Positions 15,694-26,745 of a stretch of 41,263 bases of DNA are shown piece after piece (position 1 is the stretch's first letter; each line of letters begins with the position of its first letter). The translations under genes and the position numbers were made by a program. The stretch spans positions 1 to 41,263 of the forward strand of contig CANJNJ010000032.1 in the NCBI GenBank assembly GCA_947474995.1, written 5' to 3'. The notes beneath the pieces are model-generated. The model was not told the DNA's origin, did not search any database, and was given only the letters and a program-made list of their open reading frames with translations. This DNA is from Opitutaceae bacterium. GTDB lineage: Bacteria; Verrucomicrobiota; Verrucomicrobiia; Opitutales; Opitutaceae.

Positions 15694-16206
15694 CTATTTC
15701 GGTTCGACGCGGTTGCGCAGGAAAGCGATCACGTCCTGAAACTTGGTCCGGTTGGCCTCGTCCACATTCAAGAGGTTTTCGTGCGCTTCCAGCACCAACC
15801 GGGCCGTTTCAATCTCGGGGCGAGCCTGGCACTCGAGCGGCACGTTGCACTGCTCAAAACCCACCGGGAGGTCGCCCGCGTCCACAATCAACAGGCGATG
15901 CAGGCCCAGGTTGCGCATCAGTTCGAGATTGCGCAGGCCCACCCGCGTCGCGACCAAACTGCCGTTGACGGTCGATTTCTTCAGCTCAATCGCCGTCCCG
16001 GCGAGGACCCCGAGGAAGGTGCTATCCATGCTCGCGCAGTTTTGAAAATCGATCACGAACCGCGTCTTGCCCCGCTGGAGCATCGTGTTGACGAAATCAC
16101 GCAGGCAGGCGCTGTTTTGGAAACACGCCCGGCCGTCGATCCGCACGACCACGGGATCCGAGTACGCATCGACCAGAAAAACAGGCTTGTTGGCGGCTTC
16201 AGGCAT
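15694..16206 (-). CDS. STAS-domain anti-sigma factor antagonist-like protein
   Basis: 170 residues. The first 110 form a STAS domain: VVVRIDGRACFQNS, RFVIDFQNCASMDSTFLGVLAG, with Ser62 in MDSTFLG at the position phosphorylated in SpoIIAA/RsbV proteins, and LMRNLGLHRLLIV. A C-terminal extension of about 50 residues is helical and charged (ETARLVLEAHENLLNVDEANRTKFQDVIAFL). In partner switching a kinase phosphorylates this serine and a PP2C phosphatase removes the phosphate; a candidate phosphatase lies just downstream on the same strand. No HATPase kinase or sigma factor gene is in the window. The leader has no Shine-Dalgarno. Confidence 0.88.
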   Translation of the reverse strand: MPEAANKPVFLVDAYSDPVVVRIDGRACFQNSACLRDFVNTMLQRGKTRFVIDFQNCASMDSTFLGVLAGTAIELKKSTVNGSLVATRVGLRNLELMRNLGLHRLLIVDAGDLPVGFEQCNVPLECQARPEIETARLVLEAHENLLNVDEANRTKFQDVIAFLRNRVEPK

Positions 16207-16320
16207 CAGGACGTGGGACGAAAGATAAGTCTATCGACACAAAAGGAGGTAATCCCTGCATCAACATTCGGCAAGTGGGGTAAAAAGGCGGCAACCATCG
16301 CCGCCGGACGCGATCTGGCG

Positions 16321-19017
<2,697 letters not shown>

Positions 19018-19080
19018 GGGAGAGATTTGATCGTTCGGAAAACCGCGCCGTCCGGGACAAAAAACGGCGCAGGGCGTCCT

Positions 19081-19554
19081 TTAATTAGCCAAGGCGGCTT
19101 TAATGGCGGCGAAATTCGGCAAGTCCTTGAGCGTCGGCGTCTGTTCGGCGTACTTCACCAAGCCGTCTTGACCAATGACAAACGCGGCGCGACCCGACGC
19201 TTCATAGATTCCGGCCAGATTCGAAATCGCGACCTCATAGGCCCGCGTGACAGTCTTGTTCATGTCACTCAGCAGCGTAACGGTAATGTTGTTGGCCTTC
19301 GCCCACGCCTCCTGCGCGTAAGGGCTGTCCACGCTGATGCCATAGACCGTGGCGCCGAGCTTCGCGTATTCGTCGAGGCCGGCCGACTGGTCGCACAATT
19401 CCTTGGTGCACGTGCCGGTAAAAACGGCCGGGAAGAACAGCAAGACCGTCTGGTTCTTGGCAAAATTCTGACTCAACGTGACGTCTTTCGGGCCGTCGGC
19501 CGTCTTGGTCTTGAGCGTGAAATCCGGGGCGTAGGAGCCAACAGTGATGGGCAT
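19081..19554 (-). CDS. Peroxiredoxin (AhpE/Prx-type thiol peroxidase)
   Basis: 157 residues with the thioredoxin fold of AhpC/TSA peroxiredoxins: APDFTLKT, then FFPAVFTGTCTKELC, where Cys49 is the peroxidatic cysteine in the P-x3-T-x2-C context. Cys54, five residues later, is a candidate resolving cysteine, as in PrxQ/BCP-like enzymes. The C-terminal AAFVIGQDGLVKYAEQ is also typical. It reduces hydroperoxides with thioredoxin or a similar thiol donor. I start at the ATG at 19554 (MPITVGSYAPDF); the open frame further upstream has no family similarity. It lies directly upstream of aconitase, an oxidant-sensitive Fe-S enzyme, and co-transcription would make physiological sense. Confidence 0.92.
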   Translation of the reverse strand: MPITVGSYAPDFTLKTKTADGPKDVTLSQNFAKNQTVLLFFPAVFTGTCTKELCDQSAGLDEYAKLGATVYGISVDSPYAQEAWAKANNITVTLLSDMNKTVTRAYEVAISNLAGIYEASGRAAFVIGQDGLVKYAEQTPTLKDLPNFAAIKAALAN

Positions 19555-19709
19555 AAGAAAAGGGAGTGAGCAGGTTGGGGGTTCGCAGGGGCAGGTTGTC
19601 CGAAAAGGAAAAGGGACGTTGAGCCGCCGTTTGGGCCGCCGCAAACCGTTTTTCCTTCTAGCAGCACGGTTTCTATTTTCACGGCGCCCGGCATTAGCCG
19701 GACTGCAGC

Positions 19710-19775
19710 GTTCGTAGTTCCGCCTTCAGGCGGTCTGGTGACGGCCAAATTCCGCCTCAAGGCGGAACGACGAAC
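19710..19775. repeat. REP-like double hairpin, copy 2
   Basis: The arms GTTCGTAGTTCCGCCTTC (from 19710) and GGCGGAACGACGAAC (to 19775) are reverse complements with few mismatches. Each arm contains its own small palindrome, CCGCCTTCAGGCGG (19720-19733) and CCGCCTCAAGGCGG (19752-19765). It shares the core of copy 1 at 1007-1086. It lies between the divergent peroxiredoxin and tyrS genes. Confidence 0.8.
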
Positions 19776-19846
19776 CAAGCGCCAGGCAAACACCAGAAAC
19801 ACACTTGCGGCGGCCCGCCTGCGCCGCGTTTACTGGTGCTTTCGCA

Positions 19847-21127
19847 ATGACGCTCATCGAAGAACTCCAATGGCGCGGCCTCTATGCCGATTGTACCGAC
19901 TCGGACGCGCTCGCCGCGCGCCTGGCCAAAGGCCCGACGACGCTGTATTGCGGCTTCGACCCCACGGCGGATTCGCTGCACGTGGGCAACCTGGTGCCTT
20001 TGTTCGCGCTCCGGCGCTTCCAACTGCAGGGCCATCATGCGATCGCGCTGGCCGGAGGCGCCACGGGCATGATCGGAGACCCGTCCGGCAAATCGGCGGA
20101 ACGCAATCTGCAGACCCCCGGTCAGGTCGACCACAACATCGCCTGCCAAAAGGCCCAGCTTTCGAAGTTTCTCGATTTCGGGGCGAAGGCCAACCCGGCC
20201 CGCTTGGTCAACAACGCCGATTGGACGGCGGGAGTGAGTTACCTCGAATTTCTCCGCGACGTCGGAAAACACTTCACGGTGAATTGGATGATCGCCAAGG
20301 AATCCGTGCGCGCCCGGATGGAGGATCGCGAGAATGGCATCAGCTACACCGAGTTCAGCTACATGCTGCTGCAGGCCTTTGATTTTTATCACCTGCGCAA
20401 GACGCTGGACTGCGAGTTGCAGGTCGGAGCCACCGACCAATGGGGTAACATCACCGCCGGCACCGAACTCATTCGCAAGAAACTCAACGCGACGGCGTGG
20501 GGCCTCGTGTTCCCGTTGCTGACCAAGGCGGATGGGACGAAATACGGAAAAACCGCGGCCGGCGCCGTGTGGCTGGATCCGAAGCGCACCTCCCCCTACC
20601 GCTTCTACCAATTCTTCATCCAAGCCGAGGACGCGGACGTCGCGAAGCTGCTCAAAGTTCTCACTTTTCTGCCCCAGGAGGAAATTACGGCGCTCGAAAC
20701 CGAAGCAAAGGCCAACCCGGGCGCCCGGGCCGCGCAGAGGGCGCTCGCCCGGGCCATCACCACGCTGGTGCATGGCGAGACGGAGTGCGCCAACGCCCAG
20801 AAGGCCACCGAGATTATGTTCGGCGGGGGCGTCGAGGGAATCACCGAAGAGCTGTTTCGCGACGTGGTCGGGGAAATTCCCACCAAGGACTGCGAGCGGG
20901 CGAAGCTTGAAGGCGCCGGGACATCGCTGGTCGAACTGCTCGTCCACGCCGGACTGGCGCCGTCGAAGGGCCAGGCCCGCAAGGACGTCGAGGGCGGCGG
21001 GATCTACGTGAACAACGTCCGGAGCGCCGAGGCGGCCCGGATGCTCACGCTGGCGGATTTGCTCTTCGGCAAGTATCTCCTGCTGCGCAAGGGCAAGCGG
21101 ACGTACGCCGTGCTAAACGTGAGCTAG
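19847..21127 (+). CDS. tyrS: Tyrosyl-tRNA synthetase
   Basis: Charges tRNA-Tyr. The 426-residue protein has the TyrRS layout: FDPTADSLHVGNLVPL with HVGN at 45-48 (an Asn at the fourth HIGH position is common in TyrRS), the tyrosine-binding region (NNADWTAGVSYLEFLRDVGKHF, YTEFSYMLLQAFDFYHL), QVGATDQWGNITAGTELIRK, the KYGKT catalytic loop starting at Lys232, and a C-terminal S4 RNA-binding domain (LAPSKGQARKDVEGGGIYVNN). I chose the ATG at 19847 (MTLIEELQWRGLY), which places HVGN at the standard family numbering; a TTG at 19805 would add 14 non-family residues. No Shine-Dalgarno is seen. Confidence 0.97.
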   Translation: MTLIEELQWRGLYADCTDSDALAARLAKGPTTLYCGFDPTADSLHVGNLVPLFALRRFQLQGHHAIALAGGATGMIGDPSGKSAERNLQTPGQVDHNIACQKAQLSKFLDFGAKANPARLVNNADWTAGVSYLEFLRDVGKHFTVNWMIAKESVRARMEDRENGISYTEFSYMLLQAFDFYHLRKTLDCELQVGATDQWGNITAGTELIRKKLNATAWGLVFPLLTKADGTKYGKTAAGAVWLDPKRTSPYRFYQFFIQAEDADVAKLLKVLTFLPQEEITALETEAKANPGARAAQRALARAITTLVHGETECANAQKATEIMFGGGVEGITEELFRDVVGEIPTKDCERAKLEGAGTSLVELLVHAGLAPSKGQARKDVEGGGIYVNNVRSAEAARMLTLADLLFGKYLLLRKGKRTYAVLNVS

Positions 21128-21188
21128 GGACGGTCGGACACTTTTTCGCCGCCGCCCCACACGCCGGGTGCCGCCGCTGGGGAGTGGG

Positions 21189-21217
21189 GCGACGAGTTCC
21201 AGCTCGTCGCGGTTTCT
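21189..21217. terminator. Candidate terminator hairpin after tyrS
   Basis: GCGACGAG (21189-21196), loop TTCCAG, CTCGTCGC (21203-21210) form a perfect 8-bp stem followed by GGTTTCTT. The T-run is weak. It lies between the convergent ends of tyrS and opcA. It could also be one of the dispersed palindromes. Confidence 0.45.
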
Positions 21218-21280
21218 TCATCGTGCGTCGGATCGCGGACCGCGGCGCCAGGTCGCCGCACGCCAATTTCATGACCGCCT

Positions 21281-22273
21281 CTAGAAGAACATCGCCTCGC
21301 TGAGCGCGATTTCCGGCGCCAGCAGGCTGACCGCCGCGGACAGCGAAGTGCGGCCACTGCCGAAATCAGCTTCGAAGAGCGCCTGGCCCGTGGCCAAATC
21401 GCCGCTCCAGCGAAAATAACGCGACAATTCGGCGTAGTCGAAGCGGACGGCGAGACGGCCGGCCACACCGGCGTCGAGCGGGGCCAGACTAAACGTCACC
21501 TTCTCCCCCTCGCGCCCACAGGCGCCCAGCCGCCGGCGCAGCCAAGCGAGCGTGACGCGGGCCTCCGCCGCCACCGCCCCCGCATGCGAGACGGTCACGC
21601 TCCGAAGTCCCTCGACCAGCACGGCCGGGACGTAGCTGGAAAGAAACTGTCCGATGCTCTGGCGCACGGGCAGCAGCCGCGCATAGACGAGATCGCGGAC
21701 GCCATGGGGGTTCGGCCAGGGATAGGTCAACGCATCGATCGGCGCGATGGCGCTGTCGAACAGCACGCGCTTGGCGCGACTGAGCAAATAACGGTAATCG
21801 GCCAGGCGACCGCTCGCCGTGAAACGGTGCGCCCAATAGTAGAGCGGCAAATCCGTCGACAAACAGATCGAGACTTCGTTCTCCAGAAACTGTCGCGCAC
21901 TGCGCGAATAACTCAGCATGACAAACTCCACGCACCGTTTGTCGGCCTTGGATTTACCCAGGAAACATTCACCGTAAACCTTGGCCCTGATTTCCGCCGC
22001 CGGCAGGTCGATGTGCAGCGGGCAAAGCACGACGATCCGGCTCGGATAGCGCTGCGAGAAACGCTCCACGACCTTGAACTGCTGCGCGGCGTCTTCCCCG
22101 GTGGTATGGAGCCCAAGGTGCAGGACGAAGTTGACCTGCGTGGCCTTGGCATCATCGGCCTCCGGCGCCGGACGGCCGTCCGCCGCCGTTTCCGCCCACA
22201 GGTTGGCGAGGCTCTTGGAAACGGCGCCAACCGGAACCTCGATCCCGGGGAGAGCGTCAAAAATGGCGGACAT
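21281..22273 (-). CDS. opcA: Glucose-6-phosphate dehydrogenase assembly protein OpcA
   Basis: 330 residues. OpcA proteins, first known in cyanobacteria and actinobacteria, are needed for full activity or redox control of glucose-6-phosphate dehydrogenase. The call rests on recognisable family segments (ARVTLAWLRRRLG, PWPNPHGVRDLVYARLLPVRQSIGQFLSSY, SICLSTDLPLYYWAHR) and on its place directly downstream of zwf on the same strand. The chosen start, ATG at 22273 (MSAIFDALPGIEVP), removes a short upstream extension derived from repeat sequence. Cys residues near 115, 128 and 150 could be redox sensors, but this is speculative. Confidence 0.88.
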   Translation of the reverse strand: MSAIFDALPGIEVPVGAVSKSLANLWAETAADGRPAPEADDAKATQVNFVLHLGLHTTGEDAAQQFKVVERFSQRYPSRIVVLCPLHIDLPAAEIRAKVYGECFLGKSKADKRCVEFVMLSYSRSARQFLENEVSICLSTDLPLYYWAHRFTASGRLADYRYLLSRAKRVLFDSAIAPIDALTYPWPNPHGVRDLVYARLLPVRQSIGQFLSSYVPAVLVEGLRSVTVSHAGAVAAEARVTLAWLRRRLGACGREGEKVTFSLAPLDAGVAGRLAVRFDYAELSRYFRWSGDLATGQALFEADFGSGRTSLSAAVSLLAPEIALSEAMFF

Positions 22274-22283
22274 GGTGGAGGCA

Positions 22284-22316
22284 GTAACCAGGACCAAGGT
22301 TCAAGGGCCAAGAGAC
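22284..22316. repeat. CCAAGG-type low-complexity repeat between zwf and opcA
   Basis: GGCAGTAACCAGGACCAAGG followed by TTCAAGGGCCAAGAG resembles the AAGTAACAAGG units near lspA and yicC. A GGTTACTTGAAG stretch of opposite sense follows at about 22359-22370, so the zwf-opcA gap can form a long imperfect hairpin. Confidence 0.45.
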
Positions 22317-22403
22317 CGGCCCCGAACATTCCCGCGATGGAAGAAATCCGCATTCATCTGGTTACTTGAAGTGTCACTTGAACCATGCCGCCGGTCCGCG
22401 CGG

Positions 22404-23942
22404 CTAGGGTTGTCGCCACACATGCTGGTGCTTCGCCAGCAACGCGTCGGCGGACGGCGGCCCCCAGGAGCCGGCCGCGTAAGCGTCCATGCCTTCCCGA
22501 CCGACGCTGCGCCAGTAATCGAGCACCGGCGTGCAGAGTTTCCAAGAGGTTTCCGCTTCGTCGCCGCGGATGAAGAGCGTGCCATCACCCACCATGGCAT
22601 CGAGCACGAGGCGCTCGTAGGCCTCGGGCGTATTCGAGCCGAACGTGGTCGCGTACCGGAAACTCATCTTCACGGGCTGCGTGCGAGTTTCGAGGCCGGG
22701 GATTTTCGTATTGAGGATGAGGCTCAAACCCTCGTCGGGTTGAATTTGGAACGACAACGTGTTGGCCGCGAGGTCGAAGCGGCCCCCCTCGGCGAAGAGC
22801 GTGCCCGGCGGCCGGCGGAAGTTGATCGCGATTTCGGAAACCCGCCGGGCCATCCGCTTGCCCGAGCGCAAATAAAAGGGGACGCCCTGCCAGCGCCAGT
22901 TGTTGATCGAAAGCCGCATCGCGGCGTAGGTCTCGGTCCCGGATTGCGGGGCAATCCCCTCCTCCTCCGCGTACCCCAGCACCGATTTTCCCGCGACCAT
23001 GCCCGCGGCGTATTGGGCGCGCGCCACGTCGCCCTGCGGGCCGATGGTCAAAGGCTGGATGGCCCGGAGCAGCTTGACCTTCTCATCGCGGATGGCCTCG
23101 GCGTCGAGCGACACCGGCGGCTCCATCGCGGTCAGCGCCACCAGCTGCATGGTGTGGTTTTGAATCATGTCGCGCAGGCAGCCGCTCTGCTCGTAGTAAC
23201 CGCCGCGCGATCCGACGCCCACTTCCTCGGCCACGGTAATCTGCACGCTGTCGATGAAATTGCGGTTCCACAGCGGTTCGAAGATCGCGTTGGCGAAACG
23301 CTGCACCAGAAGATCCTGGACCGTCTCCTTCCCAAGATAATGATCGATGCGGTAAACCTGGTGTTCCGCAAAAACGGAACGAATCGTCGCATTCAATGCC
23401 CGCGCGGAATCGAGGTCCTGGCCAAAGGGCTTTTCGATCACGACCTTCGAATGCTGCGGCTGGCCCAGGTGCTGATCGGCCAGTCCGCTCGAACCGAGAT
23501 TGCGCAGAATCGGCGCAAACACGGAGGGAGGCGTGGAGATGTAAAACAGCCGCTGTACGTCGCGACCGAGCGTGCGCTCGATGCTGGCGATATGCGTGGC
23601 GAGGCGGACAAAAGCGGCCGGTTCATCATAACCGCCGGCCACATAGCTCGTGTGGGAGGCAATCCGCTCCCAGATGCCCGGCTCGAGATCGCGGCGCGAA
23701 AACTCCTTGATGGACTCGGCGGCAAGCGCGCGAAATTCCTCATCCGGGATCGCCTTGCGGCCGAAGCCGACGAGGAAGAAATCGGCGGGCAGCAGGTTGT
23801 CGTGGCCGAGGTTGTAGATCGCCGGGATGAGCTTGCGGGCGGTGAGGTCGCCCGAGGCACCGAAAATCACGACCACGGTCGGCGGAGCGCCGCGGTGCTT
23901 ACTGAGCCCGTGCAGGAACGGATGTCGGGGCGAATCGGCCAT
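22404..23942 (-). CDS. zwf: Glucose-6-phosphate 1-dehydrogenase
   Basis: Oxidises glucose-6-phosphate to 6-phosphogluconolactone with NADP(+) or NAD(+), the first step of the oxidative pentose phosphate and Entner-Doudoroff routes. 512 residues. The nucleotide-binding motif VIFGASGDLTARKLIP begins near residue 25, VIEKPFGQD follows, and the active-site signature RIDHYLGKETVQ contains His201. The start at 23942 (MADSPRHPF) is chosen over an upstream ATG because the added residues do not fit the family. It sits between yraN (53 bases upstream) and opcA (130 bases downstream), all on the minus strand. The leader is CACTTTTGTTTCC, without Shine-Dalgarno. Confidence 0.97.
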   Translation of the reverse strand: MADSPRHPFLHGLSKHRGAPPTVVVIFGASGDLTARKLIPAIYNLGHDNLLPADFFLVGFGRKAIPDEEFRALAAESIKEFSRRDLEPGIWERIASHTSYVAGGYDEPAAFVRLATHIASIERTLGRDVQRLFYISTPPSVFAPILRNLGSSGLADQHLGQPQHSKVVIEKPFGQDLDSARALNATIRSVFAEHQVYRIDHYLGKETVQDLLVQRFANAIFEPLWNRNFIDSVQITVAEEVGVGSRGGYYEQSGCLRDMIQNHTMQLVALTAMEPPVSLDAEAIRDEKVKLLRAIQPLTIGPQGDVARAQYAAGMVAGKSVLGYAEEEGIAPQSGTETYAAMRLSINNWRWQGVPFYLRSGKRMARRVSEIAINFRRPPGTLFAEGGRFDLAANTLSFQIQPDEGLSLILNTKIPGLETRTQPVKMSFRYATTFGSNTPEAYERLVLDAMVGDGTLFIRGDEAETSWKLCTPVLDYWRSVGREGMDAYAAGSWGPPSADALLAKHQHVWRQP

Positions 23943-23995
23943 GGAAACAAAAGTGTTCCGTTCGGGACGGCCGAGGCGCAAGGGAAATGCACCCC

Positions 23996-24427
23996 TTAAG
24001 ACCGGAAATGCTTCGAGAACAAGGGCACATTTTCGAAATGCAGGATCTCGGGCGCGGCGGCAGTTCCGGTGCCGGGAAGGATGATTTCGACCACATCGAA
24101 GCGAAAGGTCGTGGGGCGCTCCCGCAGTCGCGCCAGATAGGCTTTAATTGTCCGGCGCAGAACCTCCTGCTTGCGCCGATCAATCGCATGATAGCCGGGC
24201 ACCAGCGCCCCGGCCGCGCGTGCCTTGATTTCAACGAACACCAGCACCTCGGCATCCCGGCACACCAGGTCGAGTTCATCGCGCCGATCGCGGGGGTTGC
24301 GCCAGTTGCGCGCCACCACGGCAAAGCCTCGTTCCCGGCGGAGCCATGCGGCGGCCAGACGCTCACCGGCCGCACCGGGGTCGTCGCCAGACTTTGGCGC
24401 GAAAAATTTTTGCCAGAAGCGAAGCAT
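23996..24427 (-). CDS. yraN: UPF0102 / YraN family endonuclease-like protein
   Basis: 143 residues with the small restriction-endonuclease-like fold typical of YraN: GAAGERLAAAWLRRERGFAVVARNWRNPRDRRDELDLVCRD, then VLVFVEIKARAAG, giving the D-x(n)-ExK arrangement of PD-(D/E)XK nucleases. YraN proteins are widespread, and their exact role is unsettled (DNA processing or recombination is assumed). It starts 107 bases from the divergent PilB-like gene and lies upstream of zwf, probably on one transcript. Confidence 0.9.
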   Translation of the reverse strand: MLRFWQKFFAPKSGDDPGAAGERLAAAWLRRERGFAVVARNWRNPRDRRDELDLVCRDAEVLVFVEIKARAAGALVPGYHAIDRRKQEVLRRTIKAYLARLRERPTTFRFDVVEIILPGTGTAAAPEILHFENVPLFSKHFRS

Positions 24428-24534
24428 GCAATGGACGGAGCGCGGGGCATCGGGCTTACGCGTTTGCCGCCGTGAATTCTCATTGCGACAGCCCGGGACG
24501 CGCCTGACAATCCCAGACCAGTAACGTTTCGCCC

Positions 24535-26724
24535 ATGGCCTCTTCGAATATTGCCGGCACCCTTCGCCGCTCGCTGCTCATCAAGGTTATCTCGAAACCG
24601 GCGCCGAGCCGGGAAGACGTCGCCTCGGTCATCGAGCTGACGGCGTCGAAGGTGGTCGAGGCCCTGCAAGCCCAGTCGATGACCTTCTATCTGGTCGAGG
24701 GCAACGACATCGTCTTCAAGCAAATCTATTATTCCCCGACGCTGTGGGCGGACGCGCCGGCCAAGGAAAAACAATTTCACGACACCGCGGCCAAGCTACT
24801 GACGCTCAAGATTCCGATCGGCAAGGGCATCGTCGGCAAAGTCGTGGAGACCGGCGAGCCGGTGTTCTTCCGCAATACCGAGAGTCAGGCGCCGTTCATG
24901 CAGTCGATGGCGCAGACGACCGGCTTCGAGGTTCGCTCGATGCTGACCGTTCCGCTCAAGACCACGATTACCCTCGGAGCCATTCAGGTCCTGAACAAGG
25001 AATTGTCAGCCGGGACCGACGGCGAATTTACCGAGAAGGACCTCGCGCTCCTGCAAGAGGTCGCCGAATACTCTTCCACGATGATCCACCGCATGGTGGA
25101 TCCGAAATTCGTGCCGAGTGCGGAGGACACCGCCCGGTTCGTATCGAAGCTCACCGACCTGCCGCTCATCTCCAAGGTCGAGGAAATCGAAATCGACGAG
25201 AAACTGATCGAGGTCACCGGCGACGCCATCATTCGCCGCGAGGGCATCTTCCCCCACAAGCGCAGCAGCCCGAACTCGGTCTGCGTGCTGATGACCAATC
25301 CGCTGGATTACGCCAAGCGCGAGTCCTTCTCCCAGGCGACTGAAATGTCGATCGACGACGTCAGCGTCGTCTCGGCCACCTTCTTTGACACGCTGCTGAA
25401 GAAATTCTTCAAGGACACCAAGGCCGGCGCGGCCACGTCGGACGATGTCGACATCGGCGCCGTCGCCGATGTCATCAGCAACGCCTACAGCGCCGATGGC
25501 CCGACCGCCGGAGTCAGCGCCGCCGACCTCGAGAACGAGGACTCCGCGCCGATCGTCCAGCTCACGAACCGAATCATCGAGGACGCCTATGTCTCCGGGG
25601 CGTCCGATATCCACATTGAGCCGATGGAGAAGGATCTGCTCATCCGCTACCGCATCGACGGTCTCTGCCAGGAGAAACTCCGGCTGCCGAAGCAGGTCGC
25701 CAACTCGATGGTCACGCGCCTGAAGATCATGTGCAACCTCGACATCTCGGAGCGCCGATTGCCGCAGGACGGGCGCATCGTCTTCAAGAAGTACACGAAG
25801 AAGAACATCGACATCGATCTGCGCGTGGCCACCGGACCGATGAACCACGGCGAAAAGGTGGTCATGCGTATCCTCGACAAGACGAAGAGCACCCTGCCCC
25901 TGCCCGCCCTGGGATTCTCCGACGAAAATCTCGCCCGCTATCGCGAGTGCATCCGCCAGCCCTACGGCATGATTCTGCACTGCGGCCCCACCGGTTCGGG
26001 CAAGTCGATGACTCTTTACTCCGCGCTGGGCGAAGTAAACACGCCCGACGTCAACATCCAGACGGCCGAGGACCCCATCGAATACACGCTCGCCGGGATC
26101 AACCAAATGCAGATGAGCCGTGCGATCGGCCTGACCTTCGAGCGGGCGCTGCGGTGCTACCTCCGCATGGATCCCGACATCATCCTCGTCGGTGAAATCC
26201 GCGACAAGGAAACCGCCCAGATCGCCTGCGAAGCGGCGCTCACCGGCCACTTGCTCGTGTCGACGCTCCATACCAACGACGCCCCATCCACCGTCTCCCG
26301 CATGGGGGAAATGGGCATCGAGCCGTTCAACATCTCCGCCTCGCTCGTTTGTGTCTGCGCCCAGCGGCTCCTGCGCCGCGTGTGCAAGAACTGCAAAGTG
26401 CCCTACGAACTGTCCGGCCGCGAAAAATCCATTATGGAAAAGGCGCTCCAATGGAGCGGCCAGGCCTTCAAGGCCAACCCGCAGGGTTGCCCCACGTGCA
26501 GTGGCACCGGCTACAAGGGCCGCGTGGGCATCCATGAGTTGATGACCAATAGCGAGGCACTGACCGAAGGGATCAACAAGGAGGTCGAAGTGGCCGAACT
26601 GAAACGCATCGCGATGAAGAACGGCATGAAAACCCTGCACCAGGATTCCATGCTCAAAGTGAAGATGGGGCTCACCACCATGGAAGAGGCGCTGAGCAAC
26701 GTGCCGCCGGATCTGATTCTGTAA
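24535..26724 (+). CDS. PilB/GspE-type secretion ATPase with N-terminal GAF domain
   Basis: 729-residue cytoplasmic motor ATPase of the type II secretion / type IV pilus family. Residues about 20-190 form a GAF domain ([67 protein letters not shown]) where an ordinary GspE or PilB begins with the N1 domain. A linker (about 200-330) partly resembles the N2 region. The ATPase core follows: [10 protein letters not shown], Walker A GPTGSGKS with Lys490, [16 protein letters not shown] (Walker B), the His box [17 protein letters not shown], and a zinc C4 motif with Cys617/Cys620 and Cys652/Cys655. The catalytic core looks intact. No pilin, PilC or secretin genes are in the window, so pilus extension versus secretion cannot be decided. 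Confidence 0.93.
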   Translation: MASSNIAGTLRRSLLIKVISKPAPSREDVASVIELTASKVVEALQAQSMTFYLVEGNDIVFKQIYYSPTLWADAPAKEKQFHDTAAKLLTLKIPIGKGIVGKVVETGEPVFFRNTESQAPFMQSMAQTTGFEVRSMLTVPLKTTITLGAIQVLNKELSAGTDGEFTEKDLALLQEVAEYSSTMIHRMVDPKFVPSAEDTARFVSKLTDLPLISKVEEIEIDEKLIEVTGDAIIRREGIFPHKRSSPNSVCVLMTNPLDYAKRESFSQATEMSIDDVSVVSATFFDTLLKKFFKDTKAGAATSDDVDIGAVADVISNAYSADGPTAGVSAADLENEDSAPIVQLTNRIIEDAYVSGASDIHIEPMEKDLLIRYRIDGLCQEKLRLPKQVANSMVTRLKIMCNLDISERRLPQDGRIVFKKYTKKNIDIDLRVATGPMNHGEKVVMRILDKTKSTLPLPALGFSDENLARYRECIRQPYGMILHCGPTGSGKSMTLYSALGEVNTPDVNIQTAEDPIEYTLAGINQMQMSRAIGLTFERALRCYLRMDPDIILVGEIRDKETAQIACEAALTGHLLVSTLHTNDAPSTVSRMGEMGIEPFNISASLVCVCAQRLLRRVCKNCKVPYELSGREKSIMEKALQWSGQAFKANPQGCPTCSGTGYKGRVGIHELMTNSEALTEGINKEVEVAELKRIAMKNGMKTLHQDSMLKVKMGLTTMEEALSNVPPDLIL

Positions 26725-26745
26725 CTTTCCTCGCGTCGGCCGCTA

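Noticed and set aside
16241-16256. AAAAGGAGGTAATCC, resembling a perfect Shine-Dalgarno or, on the other strand, a 16S rRNA 3' end
   Set aside because: There is no start codon at a suitable distance on the plus strand and no rRNA sequence upstream on the minus strand, so it is taken as chance.
20000-20020. HVGN in TyrRS considered as a damaged HIGH motif
   Set aside because: Asn at the fourth position is common in functional bacterial tyrosyl-tRNA synthetases.
22074-23999. Long plus-strand open frame opposite opcA and zwf
   Set aside because: It has no recognisable family similarity and spans two confirmed genes and their gap.
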